Shown here: piece by piece, positions 1 through 9,467 of the stretch
How positions within the stretch are numbered: the first letter of the stretch is position 1
How the letters are laid out: the number at the start of each line of letters is the position of its first letter
DNA from: an uncultured archaeon
Lineage (GTDB): Archaea; Thermoproteota; Nitrososphaeria_A; Caldarchaeales; Wolframiiraptoraceae
Assembly (NCBI GenBank): GCA_938083505.1
Contig: CALKCF010000004.1
Coordinates: 1 to 64,000 of the forward strand
DNA length: 64,000 bases
Direction: 5' to 3'
Made by a program: the position numbers and the translations under genes
The notes under the pieces: generated by a model
What the model was told of the DNA's origin: nothing
Database searches by the model: none
The model's input: only the letters and a program-made list of their open reading frames with translations

Positions 1-647
1 AGGAAAGCAAGGTCTGGACCTGCACCGAGCCACTCAGGCTTTATTGCTAGGTTCTTAGCACCAGTTCTGTAGCATGCCCTTCCTTCGAACTTCTTGGATG
101 CAGCATCACCCATACCGCCAGCTAGCCATCTGGCAGGTGCCTCTGCAATTATCTTGGAGTCTACCAATACAAGGGCTGGGTTAAAGTTGAAGAACAATAC
201 CTCTTTGAAAATATGCTCTGGCGTATATACGACGGATAGTGCGCTAGTAGGAGCATCCGTAGCTGCTATTGTTGGTATTATCACAGTCTCGCCGCCAAGC
301 CTGTCGGCAACTATCTTACCAGTATCTAAAGCCTTACCTCCACCTACCGCTACCACACCATCGCATCCGTTCTCTCTACCTATCTTCGTTAACCTTTCAA
401 TCTCGGGTTCGCAACATTCCGGTCCATATGGAACCCCTTCTCCAAAGACTACCTCGACAAACTTTACGCCCTCTTTCTCAAGTCCAGCTTGCAAACCAGT
501 CTTCCTACAGGATTCGAGTGCTCTCTTCCCGCCCATTATCAACGGCTTCTTTACGTATAGTTTTATTAGCTTACCAGCGATATTCATAACACCAGGTCCC
601 ATTACGAACCTCCTTGGGAATATCATCATCTTTATGCCTGGCAACAT
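1..647 (-). CDS. gldA: Glycerol dehydrogenase (GldA-type), 3' end cut by window edge
   Basis: About 215 N-terminal residues are visible; the C-terminus lies beyond base 1. The protein belongs to the iron-containing alcohol dehydrogenase superfamily and would oxidise glycerol to dihydroxyacetone with NAD+ in the cytoplasm. The nucleotide-binding motif GGGKALDTGK is followed by the stretch PTIAATDAPTSALSVVY. This stretch is typical of glycerol dehydrogenase and separates it from glycerol-1-phosphate dehydrogenase, which has a SHDG-type motif there. The start is ATG at 647. The gene diverges from the glcD-like gene at 743 across a 95-base AT-rich gap that must hold both promoters. The substrate is inferred from the family only. 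Confidence 0.85.
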   Translation of the reverse strand, partial: MLPGIKMMIFPRRFVMGPGVMNIAGKLIKLYVKKPLIMGGKRALESCRKTGLQAGLEKEGVKFVEVVFGEGVPYGPECCEPEIERLTKIGRENGCDGVVAVGGGKALDTGKIVADRLGGETVIIPTIAATDAPTSALSVVYTPEHIFKEVLFFNFNPALVLVDSKIIAEAPARWLAGGMGDAASKKFEGRACYRTGAKNLAIKPEWLGAGPDLAF

Positions 648-742
648 TTTTACATCACAAAGGTTATGGTTAGGGTCAATTAGGTTAATAAGATTTTCGA
701 ACATGAAAATCCTAATATTGCACGGAAAATATTTTTTTATCA

Positions 743-2119
743 ATGAACCAAGGAATTATTCAAACACTTAAAAAAATAGTCGGTGAGGCTAATGTTTTTG
801 AACAATTAGAAGACGTGCTTCCCTATACGCTGGATGCTTCAATAATTTATAGAGGGGTGCCAGTGTGTGTTGTCAGACCTCATTCAACAGAAGAAGTTTC
901 AGAAATAGTAAAGTTTGCTAATGAGCATAAAATACCTATAATACCTAGGGGTGCAGGAACGAACTTCGTAGGAGCAGTTGTTCCTTCGAGTGGCGGTATA
1001 GTCGTAGACCTTACTGGTATGAATAGGATAATTGAAATTAACCCAGCAGATCTGACATGTACCGTTGAGGCAGGCGTGGTGCATGCCAAGCTAGAGAGTG
1101 AACTCGCAAAATACGGTCTTTACTGGCCACCCGATCCGGGCAGCAGTGATGCTTGCACGATGGGCGGCGTCATCGCGATGAATGCTGGCGGCATGAGGGC
1201 ATTAAAGTATGGTACAACCCGGGACTGGGTACTTGGCCTTAAGGTTGTATTACCCAATGGTAGGGTTATAAAGACTGGAAGTAAGACGTTAAAAGGTAAT
1301 GCTGGTTATGACCTCACGAGGTTATTCATTGGTTCCGAAGGAACACTCGGAATAATAACCGAGGCCACGCTTAAGCTTAGACCTATTCCTGAGGCTGAAA
1401 ACAGAATATCCGCCTACTTTGATAGCATAGAAAAAGCAGGAGCGGCTGTATCAAAAATATATATGGCGGGCATAGTTCCGGCTGCCATGGAGCTTATGGA
1501 TAGAAGCATAATAACTGCTGTTAGTAAATGGCTCGCTAAAAAATTCCCCGACGTGGATGCATATTTAATCGTTAGCGTTGACGGCTCGCGAGATGAGGTA
1601 GAGGTATTATCGAACAAAGTAGAACGCGTTCTGAAAGAATCTGGTGCCTCACAAGTGCTAAGGGCAACCACACAGGAAGAATTCAACGAGATATGGTTGA
1701 TTAGGAGCGAAGGTGCTACAGCATTGCCAAACGTAACCGGTAAGATGAACGTCACCCATGACGTATGCGTACCCATAAGCAAGCTACCTGAGGTATTTAA
1801 GGAGATCAGAAACATTTGCAATAAGTATGGTATACCCGTGGCTATAGAATCACATGCAGGTGACGGTAATGTGCACGCTATCTTTTCCGTGAATCTAGAA
1901 GATCCAGAAGAATGTGCAAGGGCAAAGAAGGCTCATGATGAAATGTGTAGATATATAATCAAAATCGGCGGAACGATATCAGGCGAACATGGTATAGGTA
2001 TAGACAAGGCGGAGTTACTAGTGGAAGAAATTGGACCCATTTCGATGGAGCTCATGAGGGCTATAAAGAGAGTTTTTGATCCAAACAATATAATGAACCC
2101 AGGTAAGATGGGTGTGTGA
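743..2119 (+). CDS. glcD: FAD-linked oxidase, GlcD / D-lactate dehydrogenase family
   Basis: 458 residues, the usual length for GlcD-type 2-hydroxyacid dehydrogenases. The N-terminal FAD_binding_4 domain (about residues 35-215) shows PRGAGTNFVGAV, DPGSSDACTMGG and IGSEGTLGIITEATL. The C-terminal FAD-oxidase domain ends with GTISGEHGIGIDK. The family oxidises glycolate, D-lactate or related 2-hydroxyacids. The next gene, seven bases downstream, encodes an Fe-S GlcF-like protein that should accept the electrons and pass them to the membrane chain. The exact substrate cannot be read from the sequence. The ATG start lies just after an AT-rich tract. Confidence 0.9.
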   Translation: MNQGIIQTLKKIVGEANVFEQLEDVLPYTLDASIIYRGVPVCVVRPHSTEEVSEIVKFANEHKIPIIPRGAGTNFVGAVVPSSGGIVVDLTGMNRIIEINPADLTCTVEAGVVHAKLESELAKYGLYWPPDPGSSDACTMGGVIAMNAGGMRALKYGTTRDWVLGLKVVLPNGRVIKTGSKTLKGNAGYDLTRLFIGSEGTLGIITEATLKLRPIPEAENRISAYFDSIEKAGAAVSKIYMAGIVPAAMELMDRSIITAVSKWLAKKFPDVDAYLIVSVDGSRDEVEVLSNKVERVLKESGASQVLRATTQEEFNEIWLIRSEGATALPNVTGKMNVTHDVCVPISKLPEVFKEIRNICNKYGIPVAIESHAGDGNVHAIFSVNLEDPEECARAKKAHDEMCRYIIKIGGTISGEHGIGIDKAELLVEEIGPISMELMRAIKRVFDPNNIMNPGKMGV

Positions 2120-2125
2120 AAAATA

Positions 2126-3400
2126 ATGGGTAAAAGCCTTAATGATTTAGCGAAAAAATTGCAATTCTGTGAACATTGTGGTTTCTGCCGTTCTGTCTGT
2201 CCGTTTTTGGAAGCTTCAAATATGGAAGAATCCGTCGGTCCGAGGGGTAGGAAGACGCTCTTCTTATCGTTATTTGAAGGCAAGGTCCAACCAACACCAA
2301 GGCTTGCTCAGAAATTCTATATGTGCGGTGTTTGCAGGGCGTGCGCGGTAAAATGTCCGCAAAGTATTGACATAGCAGAGGTATCAGTTCATGCCAGGCA
2401 CATTATCATAAAGGCAAACGCACTTAATCCATTCATGAGGAAGGTTGCAAACAGTTTAGTTAAAGGAGTTGAGGATGGTGACATATTTGGCGCGGCTGCT
2501 ACAAAAGCAAAATGGGCAAAAAACATTACAATACCCAACGATTCAGGCACGGTTTTTTTCGCTAGTTGTATGGATACGTCGATGGCTTATGGTGAGCTTT
2601 TAGTTGACACTCTTGAGAATTTTGGTTGGGCCGAAAATACCTTAATGTTTTTGAGCGAACTTGTTCAAAAACTTAACATCATTAAATTCCTCGATACGTT
2701 TCTTAAAAGAAAAAATGAGTTTTATAGGAAAAGCTTAGTTAATACAATAAATCTATTGAATAAACTAAACATAAGACCCTCATACTTAGGAAATGACGAA
2801 CCGTGTTGTGGTGCAGCCCTCCACACCTATGGTTTACTTGATGAATTTACTGAACATGCAAAAAAAGTCTACAAAATATTTAAAGAAAAAGGTATTAGAA
2901 GATTAATAGTCCACAATCCGATATGCGGTGGTATTTTCAAAACTGAATACCCATCGTATGTTGACGGTTGGGATGTTGAAGTCAAACACGTGATAGAGGT
3001 TGTTGCCGAAGCTATAGAAAATAATGGTATAGAACTTCAGTATCCTGAACCTATTAAGGTTGTATTTCACGACCCTTGTTACCTTGCGAGATTCATGGGT
3101 GTGGTAGATGAACCAAGGATTGTATTAAAGACAATAGAAAATTTGGAACTTATAGAACCCCCACATAACAAACGTGAGACAAAATGTTGCGGTGGAGGTG
3201 GTGTGGAGTTGATTTACAGGGATGTTGCAATAAGTGCGGCAATAAACCGTGTATCAGAACTTAATACCGGAAATCCAGATATAATATCTTCATGTTGTCC
3301 CGTTTGTGCTCTTATGATAAAGAAAGGAATAAAGAACCTTAAACTCAAGGTTAAATATGTAGATCTCATAGACCTTGTAAACAATTCATTAAATCCATAG
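2126..3400 (+). CDS. glcF: Fe-S oxidoreductase, GlcF-like subunit
   Basis: 424 residues. Two N-terminal [4Fe-4S] motifs, CEHCGFCRSVCP and CGVCRACAVKCP, are followed by two cysteine-rich CCG domains (PCCGAAL; HDPCYLARF, KCCGGGG and SSCCPVC). This is the arrangement of the GlcF, HdrD and LldE family. It starts six bases after the stop of the GlcD-like gene, so the two are almost surely cotranscribed and form one complex. The CCG domains may bind a special cluster or quinone site, as in HdrD. This subunit would carry electrons from the flavin subunit to a membrane or heterodisulfide-type acceptor; the acceptor is unknown. Confidence 0.88.
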   Translation: MGKSLNDLAKKLQFCEHCGFCRSVCPFLEASNMEESVGPRGRKTLFLSLFEGKVQPTPRLAQKFYMCGVCRACAVKCPQSIDIAEVSVHARHIIIKANALNPFMRKVANSLVKGVEDGDIFGAAATKAKWAKNITIPNDSGTVFFASCMDTSMAYGELLVDTLENFGWAENTLMFLSELVQKLNIIKFLDTFLKRKNEFYRKSLVNTINLLNKLNIRPSYLGNDEPCCGAALHTYGLLDEFTEHAKKVYKIFKEKGIRRLIVHNPICGGIFKTEYPSYVDGWDVEVKHVIEVVAEAIENNGIELQYPEPIKVVFHDPCYLARFMGVVDEPRIVLKTIENLELIEPPHNKRETKCCGGGGVELIYRDVAISAAINRVSELNTGNPDIISSCCPVCALMIKKGIKNLKLKVKYVDLIDLVNNSLNP

Positions 3401-3406
3401 CATAAT

Positions 3407-4411
3407 TTAAAAAAGCTTAAATTTTCTACCCAATCCTTTCTCCTTTGCTATTTTATAAACTATGTTAGCAACTACTACGTCTTCGCATCCGAGCCCTGTC
3501 AATACGCATAATATCTTCTCATCATCCGAGGTTCTACCTTTCTTTCTTTTTGTCAAAATCTCGCCTAATTCCGCGTAGATATCTCCATTCGATATTAGTC
3601 CTTTTGCAAACAAATCGGCCAACGCACCTTCCGATTTCGTCTGCTCTCTGGTATCAACTATTATTTTATTAAACCACCTCATAAGTTTCTCTCCTAATTC
3701 GTTGTATGTACCAAGTGAGCATACCAAATTCGCCGTGTCAAGTAATGTTACTTCGTCTAAAACGGGTACGCGAGAGGAAGTCACTGTAACGACTAAGTCT
3801 GTACCCTCGACCGCCTCCTTAACACTTTTACATGGAATTATTTCCGCGTGAAACATTTGGTTGGCATTTCTGAGGAACGACTCCATAGCGTCCCCGTCTA
3901 TGTCAAATACTTTAACCTCGTCCAGCTTTATAACCTCGTTTATTGCCATTAGTTGAAATTTAGCCTCATACCCTGTTCCGATTATTGAAAGACTCTTTGA
4001 ACCCTTTTTAGCCAACTCCCTTACGGCTAAACCGGTGGCAGCTCCTGTCCTCATAGCAGTCAGCCAGTTTGCGGACATTATAGCTAATGGTACAAAACTT
4101 TCTGGATCGTTTAATATGACGATTCCAATAACGTTTGGTAGGCCTCTTTTGTGCCTGTTTTCCCAATTCGCGCCTATCCATTTTACACCACACGTGTCTA
4201 TGTATTTAACGTAAGCTGGCATAGCGTCCGCATCGCATTGATGTTCGCTAATTACTCGCATGTCTAAGAAGACCTTAGACGGAGAAAGTACTTGCCCGTT
4301 TGCGCGAGCTTTTAATACCTCTTCGACAAGATTCATGCATTGCGACATTGTTAAACCAGTTGAAATAACATCTTCTTCAGAAAGTAGTAGTACCTCAACC
4401 TCGTTGTACAA
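3407..4411 (-). CDS. Ornithine cyclodeaminase / mu-crystallin family protein
   Basis: 334 residues, full length for the family. The Rossmann motif SIIGTGYEAKFQ (GxGxxA) lies near residue 140. The family includes ornithine cyclodeaminase, alanine dehydrogenase (archaeal Ala-DH), ketimine reductases and opine-type reductases, so the substrate is open. The start is TTG at 4411, supported by a GGTGAG ribosome site five bases upstream. Its 3' end faces the end of the glcF-like gene with six bases between the stops. It lies downstream of the UroD-like gene on the same strand with 79 bases between them, so cotranscription is possible. Confidence 0.82.
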   Translation of the reverse strand: MYNEVEVLLLSEEDVISTGLTMSQCMNLVEEVLKARANGQVLSPSKVFLDMRVISEHQCDADAMPAYVKYIDTCGVKWIGANWENRHKRGLPNVIGIVILNDPESFVPLAIMSANWLTAMRTGAATGLAVRELAKKGSKSLSIIGTGYEAKFQLMAINEVIKLDEVKVFDIDGDAMESFLRNANQMFHAEIIPCKSVKEAVEGTDLVVTVTSSRVPVLDEVTLLDTANLVCSLGTYNELGEKLMRWFNKIIVDTREQTKSEGALADLFAKGLISNGDIYAELGEILTKRKKGRTSDDEKILCVLTGLGCEDVVVANIVYKIAKEKGLGRKFKLF

Positions 4412-4490
4412 TGAATCTCACCATTTTGGTTTTGACACCAACTATGTAGTTGCTAAAATATTAATTATTAGTTAATTTTTACAAAAATAT

Positions 4491-5513
4491 CTACCTTATT
4501 TTTCCGTATTTCTCAACTAGCTTTACAAAATTTCTTAACTTTTCAGTTTGGGTCGCTATCCATAAATCGCAACCTGGTGAAACAAAATCCACCCCCTCAT
4601 TAATGACCTCGAGCACTCTTTCTTCCATTCTTCGATCATCTGCCAAATATATATCCCAAAACGGTGACAGATTGCCGGCGACTAGGATTTTTTTGTTTAG
4701 CTCGCTTAATGTTTTCATCACAAACTTTACCGGAGTCTTGTAGTCAAACACGATAGCTGAGGGGTTGCCACTGACTATTTTATCTAAAACTTGAACTATA
4801 TTTCCACATATATTTACAACGGTTGGTAATTTGGTCTCTTCGATTAATGCTTTATGGTATGATAAGACGAGCGAATCAAAAAAGCCTGGATTTAGAACAT
4901 CCGGTGAACCTTTCGGATCATGAAGTGTTATTATGTCAGCGCCCCATTCTTCGTAAAGATTAACCAGCTCACGGTGAAGTCTAAAGGTTTCCTCTAACAT
5001 ACCTTTGACCGCACCGGGAAACCTTCTCATCATCAGGTTTGTTGCTGACGGACCCAGCAGGTACGTTGCGACCGTAGTCATGGGTGGTGTGACGATCACG
5101 TTAATGGGTACCTTACCTCCGTACTCTTCCTTAAGCTTCTTGATAGCCTTTTGGATGACTGGCATCCTTCCCTTGTCTGCAAGAGAATGCGGTACTACTA
5201 TCTCGAAGTACTGTTCTTCAAGTAGGAAGCTTACAGGTGTAGGTGAACCATCAACACGATAGTTAAACTCTATACCTAACAGTTCTGCCTCAATTGATTG
5301 GTCAAAAGGAAGGCTTATATTATCTAGACCGCAATATCTATGAGCTGCGGACGCTATACTGGCCATTTTCTCCGGATCTTGATAAACATCGATCCAGCTT
5401 GCGTTACAGGTAGCTAAAAATTCCTTTGTTATAACGCTGGCGAAGTTTACACAAGGAATTCTATCTGGTGAGCCTCTCTTAAATGTTTCCATTACTCTAT
5501 CATACGATGACAT
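4491..5513 (-). CDS. Uroporphyrinogen decarboxylase-family protein, MtaA/MtbA-like methyltransferase
   Basis: 340 residues with a UroD/MtaA TIM-barrel pattern. The family includes haem UroD and the zinc methyltransferases MtaA, MtbA and MtsA that move methyl groups from corrinoid proteins to a thiol. Sequence near residue 240 (VVNICGN) aligns with the H-x-C zinc motif of MtaA/MtbA, but the histidine is replaced by asparagine. The distal cysteine is kept near residue 315 (SPGCDLW). No corrinoid protein or methyltransferase partner is nearby, so methyl transfer is unproven. The start is ATG with a GGGAG ribosome site eight bases upstream. The neighbours are dehydrogenases and an ornithine cyclodeaminase-like gene. 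Confidence 0.75.
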   Translation of the reverse strand: MSSYDRVMETFKRGSPDRIPCVNFASVITKEFLATCNASWIDVYQDPEKMASIASAAHRYCGLDNISLPFDQSIEAELLGIEFNYRVDGSPTPVSFLLEEQYFEIVVPHSLADKGRMPVIQKAIKKLKEEYGGKVPINVIVTPPMTTVATYLLGPSATNLMMRRFPGAVKGMLEETFRLHRELVNLYEEWGADIITLHDPKGSPDVLNPGFFDSLVLSYHKALIEETKLPTVVNICGNIVQVLDKIVSGNPSAIVFDYKTPVKFVMKTLSELNKKILVAGNLSPFWDIYLADDRRMEERVLEVINEGVDFVSPGCDLWIATQTEKLRNFVKLVEKYGKIR

Positions 5514-5561
5514 ACATAAACTCCCTTAAAAAGAAGAAAAAATAAAAAATTAAGAATTATT

Positions 5562-6752
5562 TTACTCCTTCCACGGGTCTATTACGTGCTTTATACCGAC
5601 ACCTGCGAGGAGAGATCTAATACCATCAGTTATTTCTTCAGCTAATAGTCTACGTTTGTGAGTGATTATTTCATGATATGGTTTTTTGTCGAAAAGTCCC
5701 TTGTTGACTTGCTTGATAGCTTTGTCACATGTCGAGAGAGGATATGCCCAGCTTCCTACAAAGAAAAGCTCTCTAGCACAGATCTCGTGAGGGTCTATAG
5801 TGAATTTGCCAGCCGTGAATGCCGTGAACGCACCAACCTCGTCCAGCACACCCATGGGTCTTAGGATTTCGATAGCCTCCGGTATTACTACATCAGCGTT
5901 CTTCCCAGTACAATCAATTACAGCATCGACACCCCATCTATCGCCAAGTCTGGGTCTATCCATGCTTGTCGCAATCTCCTTGATGAACTTTATTCTCTCT
6001 TCTTGCGTAGTCTCTCTTACGTTAAGGACATAGTCAGCACCCAGCTTCTTAGACATCTCCAATCTGTGCTTATTGGGGTCAACTACAATCGCGATAGAGT
6101 TTGGAGCCGAGGTCTTAAGGGCAACAAGTGCGGCGTTTCCAATGGCGCCCGCACCATATATCACAAACAGGTCAGCATCGGGGTTGGCTTCCTTCTCGGA
6201 GATAGACAACAACGTCATTACTTTGTCAACAGCTCTTAGACCTACAATATAGGGTTCTACAACGACACCTTTTTCTGGTGTTATGTACTTCGCGAGTTTC
6301 CAAATGTGGGTTCCAGGTTCTATAACGACATAACGACTCCATGCACCGTGGAACGGGACTTCATCAAACCCGTAGAAGAATGCACCAAGACACCACTGCT
6401 GCCATCCGTACACAGTCTCCCAATCGCATACGTAACAGTAGTGGTCCACACCCCACCAGATTCTATCGCCCTCTTGCGGTATCTCGGTGTGGTAAAACAT
6501 TTTCTTGTCAGCCTCTTTGCCCTTCTTCTCTATTACGCCTACATATTCGTGTCCGAGGTATAACGGATATCCCACCTTGCCGGATATCCTATGTGGTCCA
6601 AAGCCTTTCTCGAAAACATGAGCATCCGTTCCGCAGATACCACTTAGTTCAACCCTGACAAGTATCTGGTCGTCCCTGAGCGTCGGCATAGTGTGTTCAA
6701 GAATCTCAACTTTGCCCGGCCATGTTCCAGCCATCTTAACTTTTTCTGGCAT
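5562..6752 (-). CDS. Zinc-binding alcohol dehydrogenase (MDR superfamily)
   Basis: 396 residues, a little longer than typical MDR alcohol dehydrogenases. The catalytic zinc site is visible as GICGTDAH and GHEYVG near the N-terminus. The NAD(P) fold has VIYGAGAIGNAAL around residue 210. The structural-zinc lobe is altered: it holds CYVC and one further cysteine (QQWCLG) instead of the usual four-cysteine pattern. I prefer ATG at 6752 over GTG at 6758 because GTGAG sits five bases upstream. The gene lies between the UroD-like gene and an Fe-alcohol dehydrogenase on the same strand. The substrate may be an alcohol, polyol or threonine-like compound. Confidence 0.85.
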   Translation of the reverse strand: MPEKVKMAGTWPGKVEILEHTMPTLRDDQILVRVELSGICGTDAHVFEKGFGPHRISGKVGYPLYLGHEYVGVIEKKGKEADKKMFYHTEIPQEGDRIWWGVDHYCYVCDWETVYGWQQWCLGAFFYGFDEVPFHGAWSRYVVIEPGTHIWKLAKYITPEKGVVVEPYIVGLRAVDKVMTLLSISEKEANPDADLFVIYGAGAIGNAALVALKTSAPNSIAIVVDPNKHRLEMSKKLGADYVLNVRETTQEERIKFIKEIATSMDRPRLGDRWGVDAVIDCTGKNADVVIPEAIEILRPMGVLDEVGAFTAFTAGKFTIDPHEICARELFFVGSWAYPLSTCDKAIKQVNKGLFDKKPYHEIITHKRRLLAEEITDGIRSLLAGVGIKHVIDPWKE

Positions 6753-6820
6753 AAACACTCACACAATCTATCAAAATACAGATAGTTGTATATTAACTTT
6801 TTTTACTTAATATAATACAC

Positions 6821-8065
6821 TTAGTATCGTAAACTTTCGAGTGCTACTTTTTTCAAAATGTCCCTATCAGGGATTACGGGACTTACTGATAGGAGTCGCT
6901 TATTCGAGAGTGCAGCATCAACTAAAGCATCTATGTCATTCTCACTTATACCTAACTCGTAAAGACCGTTTGGAAGTCCTAAGGTTTTAATGAGGTTTGA
7001 CATGGCCTCATGGGCACATGGGGTGGCACCCCTGCTCAGATAGTTTGCTATTATTGAACACTTTTCTGGATAAAATGGCTCTAAAACCCTTAGCATGCCC
7101 GGCCCAAAAACTCCTGCTGCAATACCATGCGGCAGTTTCATACCCTTTTCCATTACGATTGTGGAAAGGGATAGTGCGAGGGCATGAGCTAAGTGTACGC
7201 CAGCGTTACCAAAAGCAACACCAGCTATAAACGCAGCAAGATGCATATTTGATCTAGCCTCCATGTTAAGACCGTTTGCATAAGCTTTTGGAAGGTATTC
7301 TCCAATTAACATAATTGCCTTCTCGGCAAGGAAGTCAGTTATAGGCATGGAGCCTTGATAGGCTGGCCTAGTTAACGGTGACTGTGGTTTTTCTCTTGTA
7401 GTATAGGGTTTCGCCAAGTATGCCTCAATCGCATGCATAAGTGCATCCACACCTGTGCTAGCCGTCAGTTTTGGCGGCATAGATATGGTAAGAAGAGGAT
7501 CTAGGATTGCTATCTTGGGCATTAGGTATTCATGGGTTATACCAAATTTCGACTTTTTAGCCACGAAGGTTACCACGGCTGTTCCTGTTGTTTCGCTACC
7601 GGTTCCCGATGTTGTAGGTACTGCTACTAAGAATTTTATGGGACCTGGAATTTGCAGTCCTTTACCAATCGGTGCTGCAAAGTAGTCAGTAAACTCAGCA
7701 GGATATGTTATGTAAAGGTCGATTAGTTTAGCGGTGTCTATGGAGCTACCGCCACCGATAGCCACGAAGCTATCATACCCGCCTTTCTTAGCAAATTCTA
7801 TCCCTTCTTGTATTGAGGTGTCTGAGGGCTCAGGTTCAACACCATCCCAAACGTCAGCTTCGATACCGTTTTGCTTAAATGATGAAACTACGCGTTCAAC
7901 ATAATCTGTATTTTTGCTTATGTGATCATCTGTTACAATTAGGGCTTTCTTTAACTTTAACTTAGAGAAATCATAACCTAATTCGTAGAGTGCGCCAATG
8001 CCAAACTTTGCATAAGGCATGCGGAGCTCGAAAACAAGCTCCGTTATACTAAACTTATCCATCAC
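6821..8065 (-). CDS. Iron-containing alcohol dehydrogenase
   Basis: 414 residues. The NAD(P)-binding signature GGGSSIDTAK and TTSGTGSETTG are present. The metal-site region has TGVDALMHAIEAY, with the Asp and His of the family, then GVHLAHALA and LPHGIAAGVF. The protein resembles bacterial and archaeal butanol/1,3-propanediol dehydrogenases and hydroxyacid-oxoacid transhydrogenases. A TTTTAA box at 8090-8095 lies 26-27 bases before GTG 8065, which suggests a leaderless mRNA starting at that GTG; ATG at 8062 is the alternative. It diverges from the methylthiotransferase gene. Confidence 0.85.
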   Translation of the reverse strand: MMDKFSITELVFELRMPYAKFGIGALYELGYDFSKLKLKKALIVTDDHISKNTDYVERVVSSFKQNGIEADVWDGVEPEPSDTSIQEGIEFAKKGGYDSFVAIGGGSSIDTAKLIDLYITYPAEFTDYFAAPIGKGLQIPGPIKFLVAVPTTSGTGSETTGTAVVTFVAKKSKFGITHEYLMPKIAILDPLLTISMPPKLTASTGVDALMHAIEAYLAKPYTTREKPQSPLTRPAYQGSMPITDFLAEKAIMLIGEYLPKAYANGLNMEARSNMHLAAFIAGVAFGNAGVHLAHALALSLSTIVMEKGMKLPHGIAAGVFGPGMLRVLEPFYPEKCSIIANYLSRGATPCAHEAMSNLIKTLGLPNGLYELGISENDIDALVDAALSNKRLLSVSPVIPDRDILKKVALESLRY

Positions 8066-8134
8066 AACTTTTCATACATAAATCTTCATTTTTAAGTTTT
8101 TATTGTGCATATAAGTTAGACATGAGGTGAGCAA

Positions 8135-9430
8135 ATGTTACTAAAGGTATACGCAGAGGTCTATGGTTGCGCCGCTAACCAAGCTGAAGGCGAAATCCTT
8201 CTCGGCCTAATAAAGGAGGCCGGCTTTAGCATAGTAAATGATCCTAATGAGGCTGACTTAAACATACTCGTTACCTGCGCGATAAAGAAACCAACCTCTG
8301 ACAGAATGCTCGAAAGGGCGAAAAAACTTCACGAAAGCGGAAAACCACTCGTAGTGGCAGGGTGCATGGTCACGGCTGAATGGGAAACGATAAGAAAGGT
8401 AGTGCCCTCTGCAATTTTTATTGCTCCACGAGATGTTTGCAAAGTTATTAAAATACTCAATGAACACATGAATTTAGAATGTAATTACACGCCCCAGAAT
8501 ATTTACAGTAAACTAGGTTTGCCTAGATATAGAAAAAACAGAATTATAGGAATAGTGCCCGTGTCCGAGGGTTGTAAATGGAGAAAATGCACTTTTTGTG
8601 TTGTCCCAATAGCAAGAGGGCCGTTCTTTAGTTATCCGATGAACGAAGTAATGAACGAAGTCCGAAGGATGCTTGAGAATGGTTGTCGAGAAATATGGCT
8701 GACGAGTCAAGATATGGGTAGCTACGGTCTTGACCTTGGGAGAAATATGTTGCCCGATCTAATAAATGAAGTGGCAGAACTGAAAGGTAATTTTTTCATT
8801 AGAGTAGGTATGATGAACCCAATATATTTGAATCCTATATTAGACGATTTAATCACATCATACTTAAACCCCAAAGTCTTCAAGTTTCTTCACCTACCGT
8901 TACAATCTGGTTCTGCTAAGGTTCTAAGGGACATGTGTAGGGGTTATACGCCCCAACTTTTCAAGAAAATAGTGGAAAAGTTTAGAAAATCGATTGCAGA
9001 ACTTACGTTGGCAACTGATATAATCGTTGGATATCCAACAGAGACCGAAGAAGATTTCGAGATGACCATAAAGATGCTCAACGAGATAAAGCCTGATGTA
9101 GTGAACATCTCCAAATTTTATCCTAGACCTGGAACACCCGCAAATAAGCTTTCAAGACTTCCTTCAAGACTTGTCGATGAAAGAAGCAAAGTTATGACAG
9201 AAATCTGCAAGGAGTTATCAACAAAATCTAATGAAAAGTGGGTGGGTTGGCACGGTATAGCCTTAGTCGATGAAGTAGGGAAATACGGTGAGATGGTATG
9301 TAGGAATGCATCTTATAAACCGATAGTGCTAGACACAAAGCGGGATTTGCTTGGTAAGTTCATTGAGGTTAGTGTTATCGATGCAGCTACATACTGCTTA
9401 TTCGGAAAGCTCGAGAAAGTTCTGGATTAG
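8135..9430 (+). CDS. tRNA methylthiotransferase (MiaB/MtaB family radical SAM), archaeal e-MtaB/CDKAL1-like
   Basis: 431 residues. The N-terminal UPF0004 domain has three conserved cysteines (VYGCAANQAEGE, LVTCAIK, VAGCMV) for the auxiliary cluster. The central radical SAM domain has EGCKWRKCTFCVVP and the C-terminus is TRAM-like. The family adds a methylthio group to t6A37 of tRNA. The radical SAM motif is odd: the cysteines are spaced Cx4Cx2C instead of Cx3Cx2C, one extra residue being inserted. A GAGGTGA ribosome site sits four bases before the ATG. The thiI gene follows, another tRNA sulfur-modification enzyme, which fits the role. Confidence 0.88.
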   Translation: MLLKVYAEVYGCAANQAEGEILLGLIKEAGFSIVNDPNEADLNILVTCAIKKPTSDRMLERAKKLHESGKPLVVAGCMVTAEWETIRKVVPSAIFIAPRDVCKVIKILNEHMNLECNYTPQNIYSKLGLPRYRKNRIIGIVPVSEGCKWRKCTFCVVPIARGPFFSYPMNEVMNEVRRMLENGCREIWLTSQDMGSYGLDLGRNMLPDLINEVAELKGNFFIRVGMMNPIYLNPILDDLITSYLNPKVFKFLHLPLQSGSAKVLRDMCRGYTPQLFKKIVEKFRKSIAELTLATDIIVGYPTETEEDFEMTIKMLNEIKPDVVNISKFYPRPGTPANKLSRLPSRLVDERSKVMTEICKELSTKSNEKWVGWHGIALVDEVGKYGEMVCRNASYKPIVLDTKRDLLGKFIEVSVIDAATYCLFGKLEKVLD

Positions 9431-9467
9431 GTTTAATAACCTCAATCGTGATTATTATCCTTAGAGT

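Noticed and set aside
1-647. Glycerol-1-phosphate dehydrogenase (archaeal lipid enzyme)
   Set aside because: The motif after the NAD site is PTIAATDAPTSAL, typical of glycerol dehydrogenase, not the SHDG-type motif of G1P dehydrogenase.
94-771. 225-codon open frame on the plus strand
   Set aside because: It is the antisense shadow of the glycerol dehydrogenase gene, whose minus-strand protein has clear family motifs.
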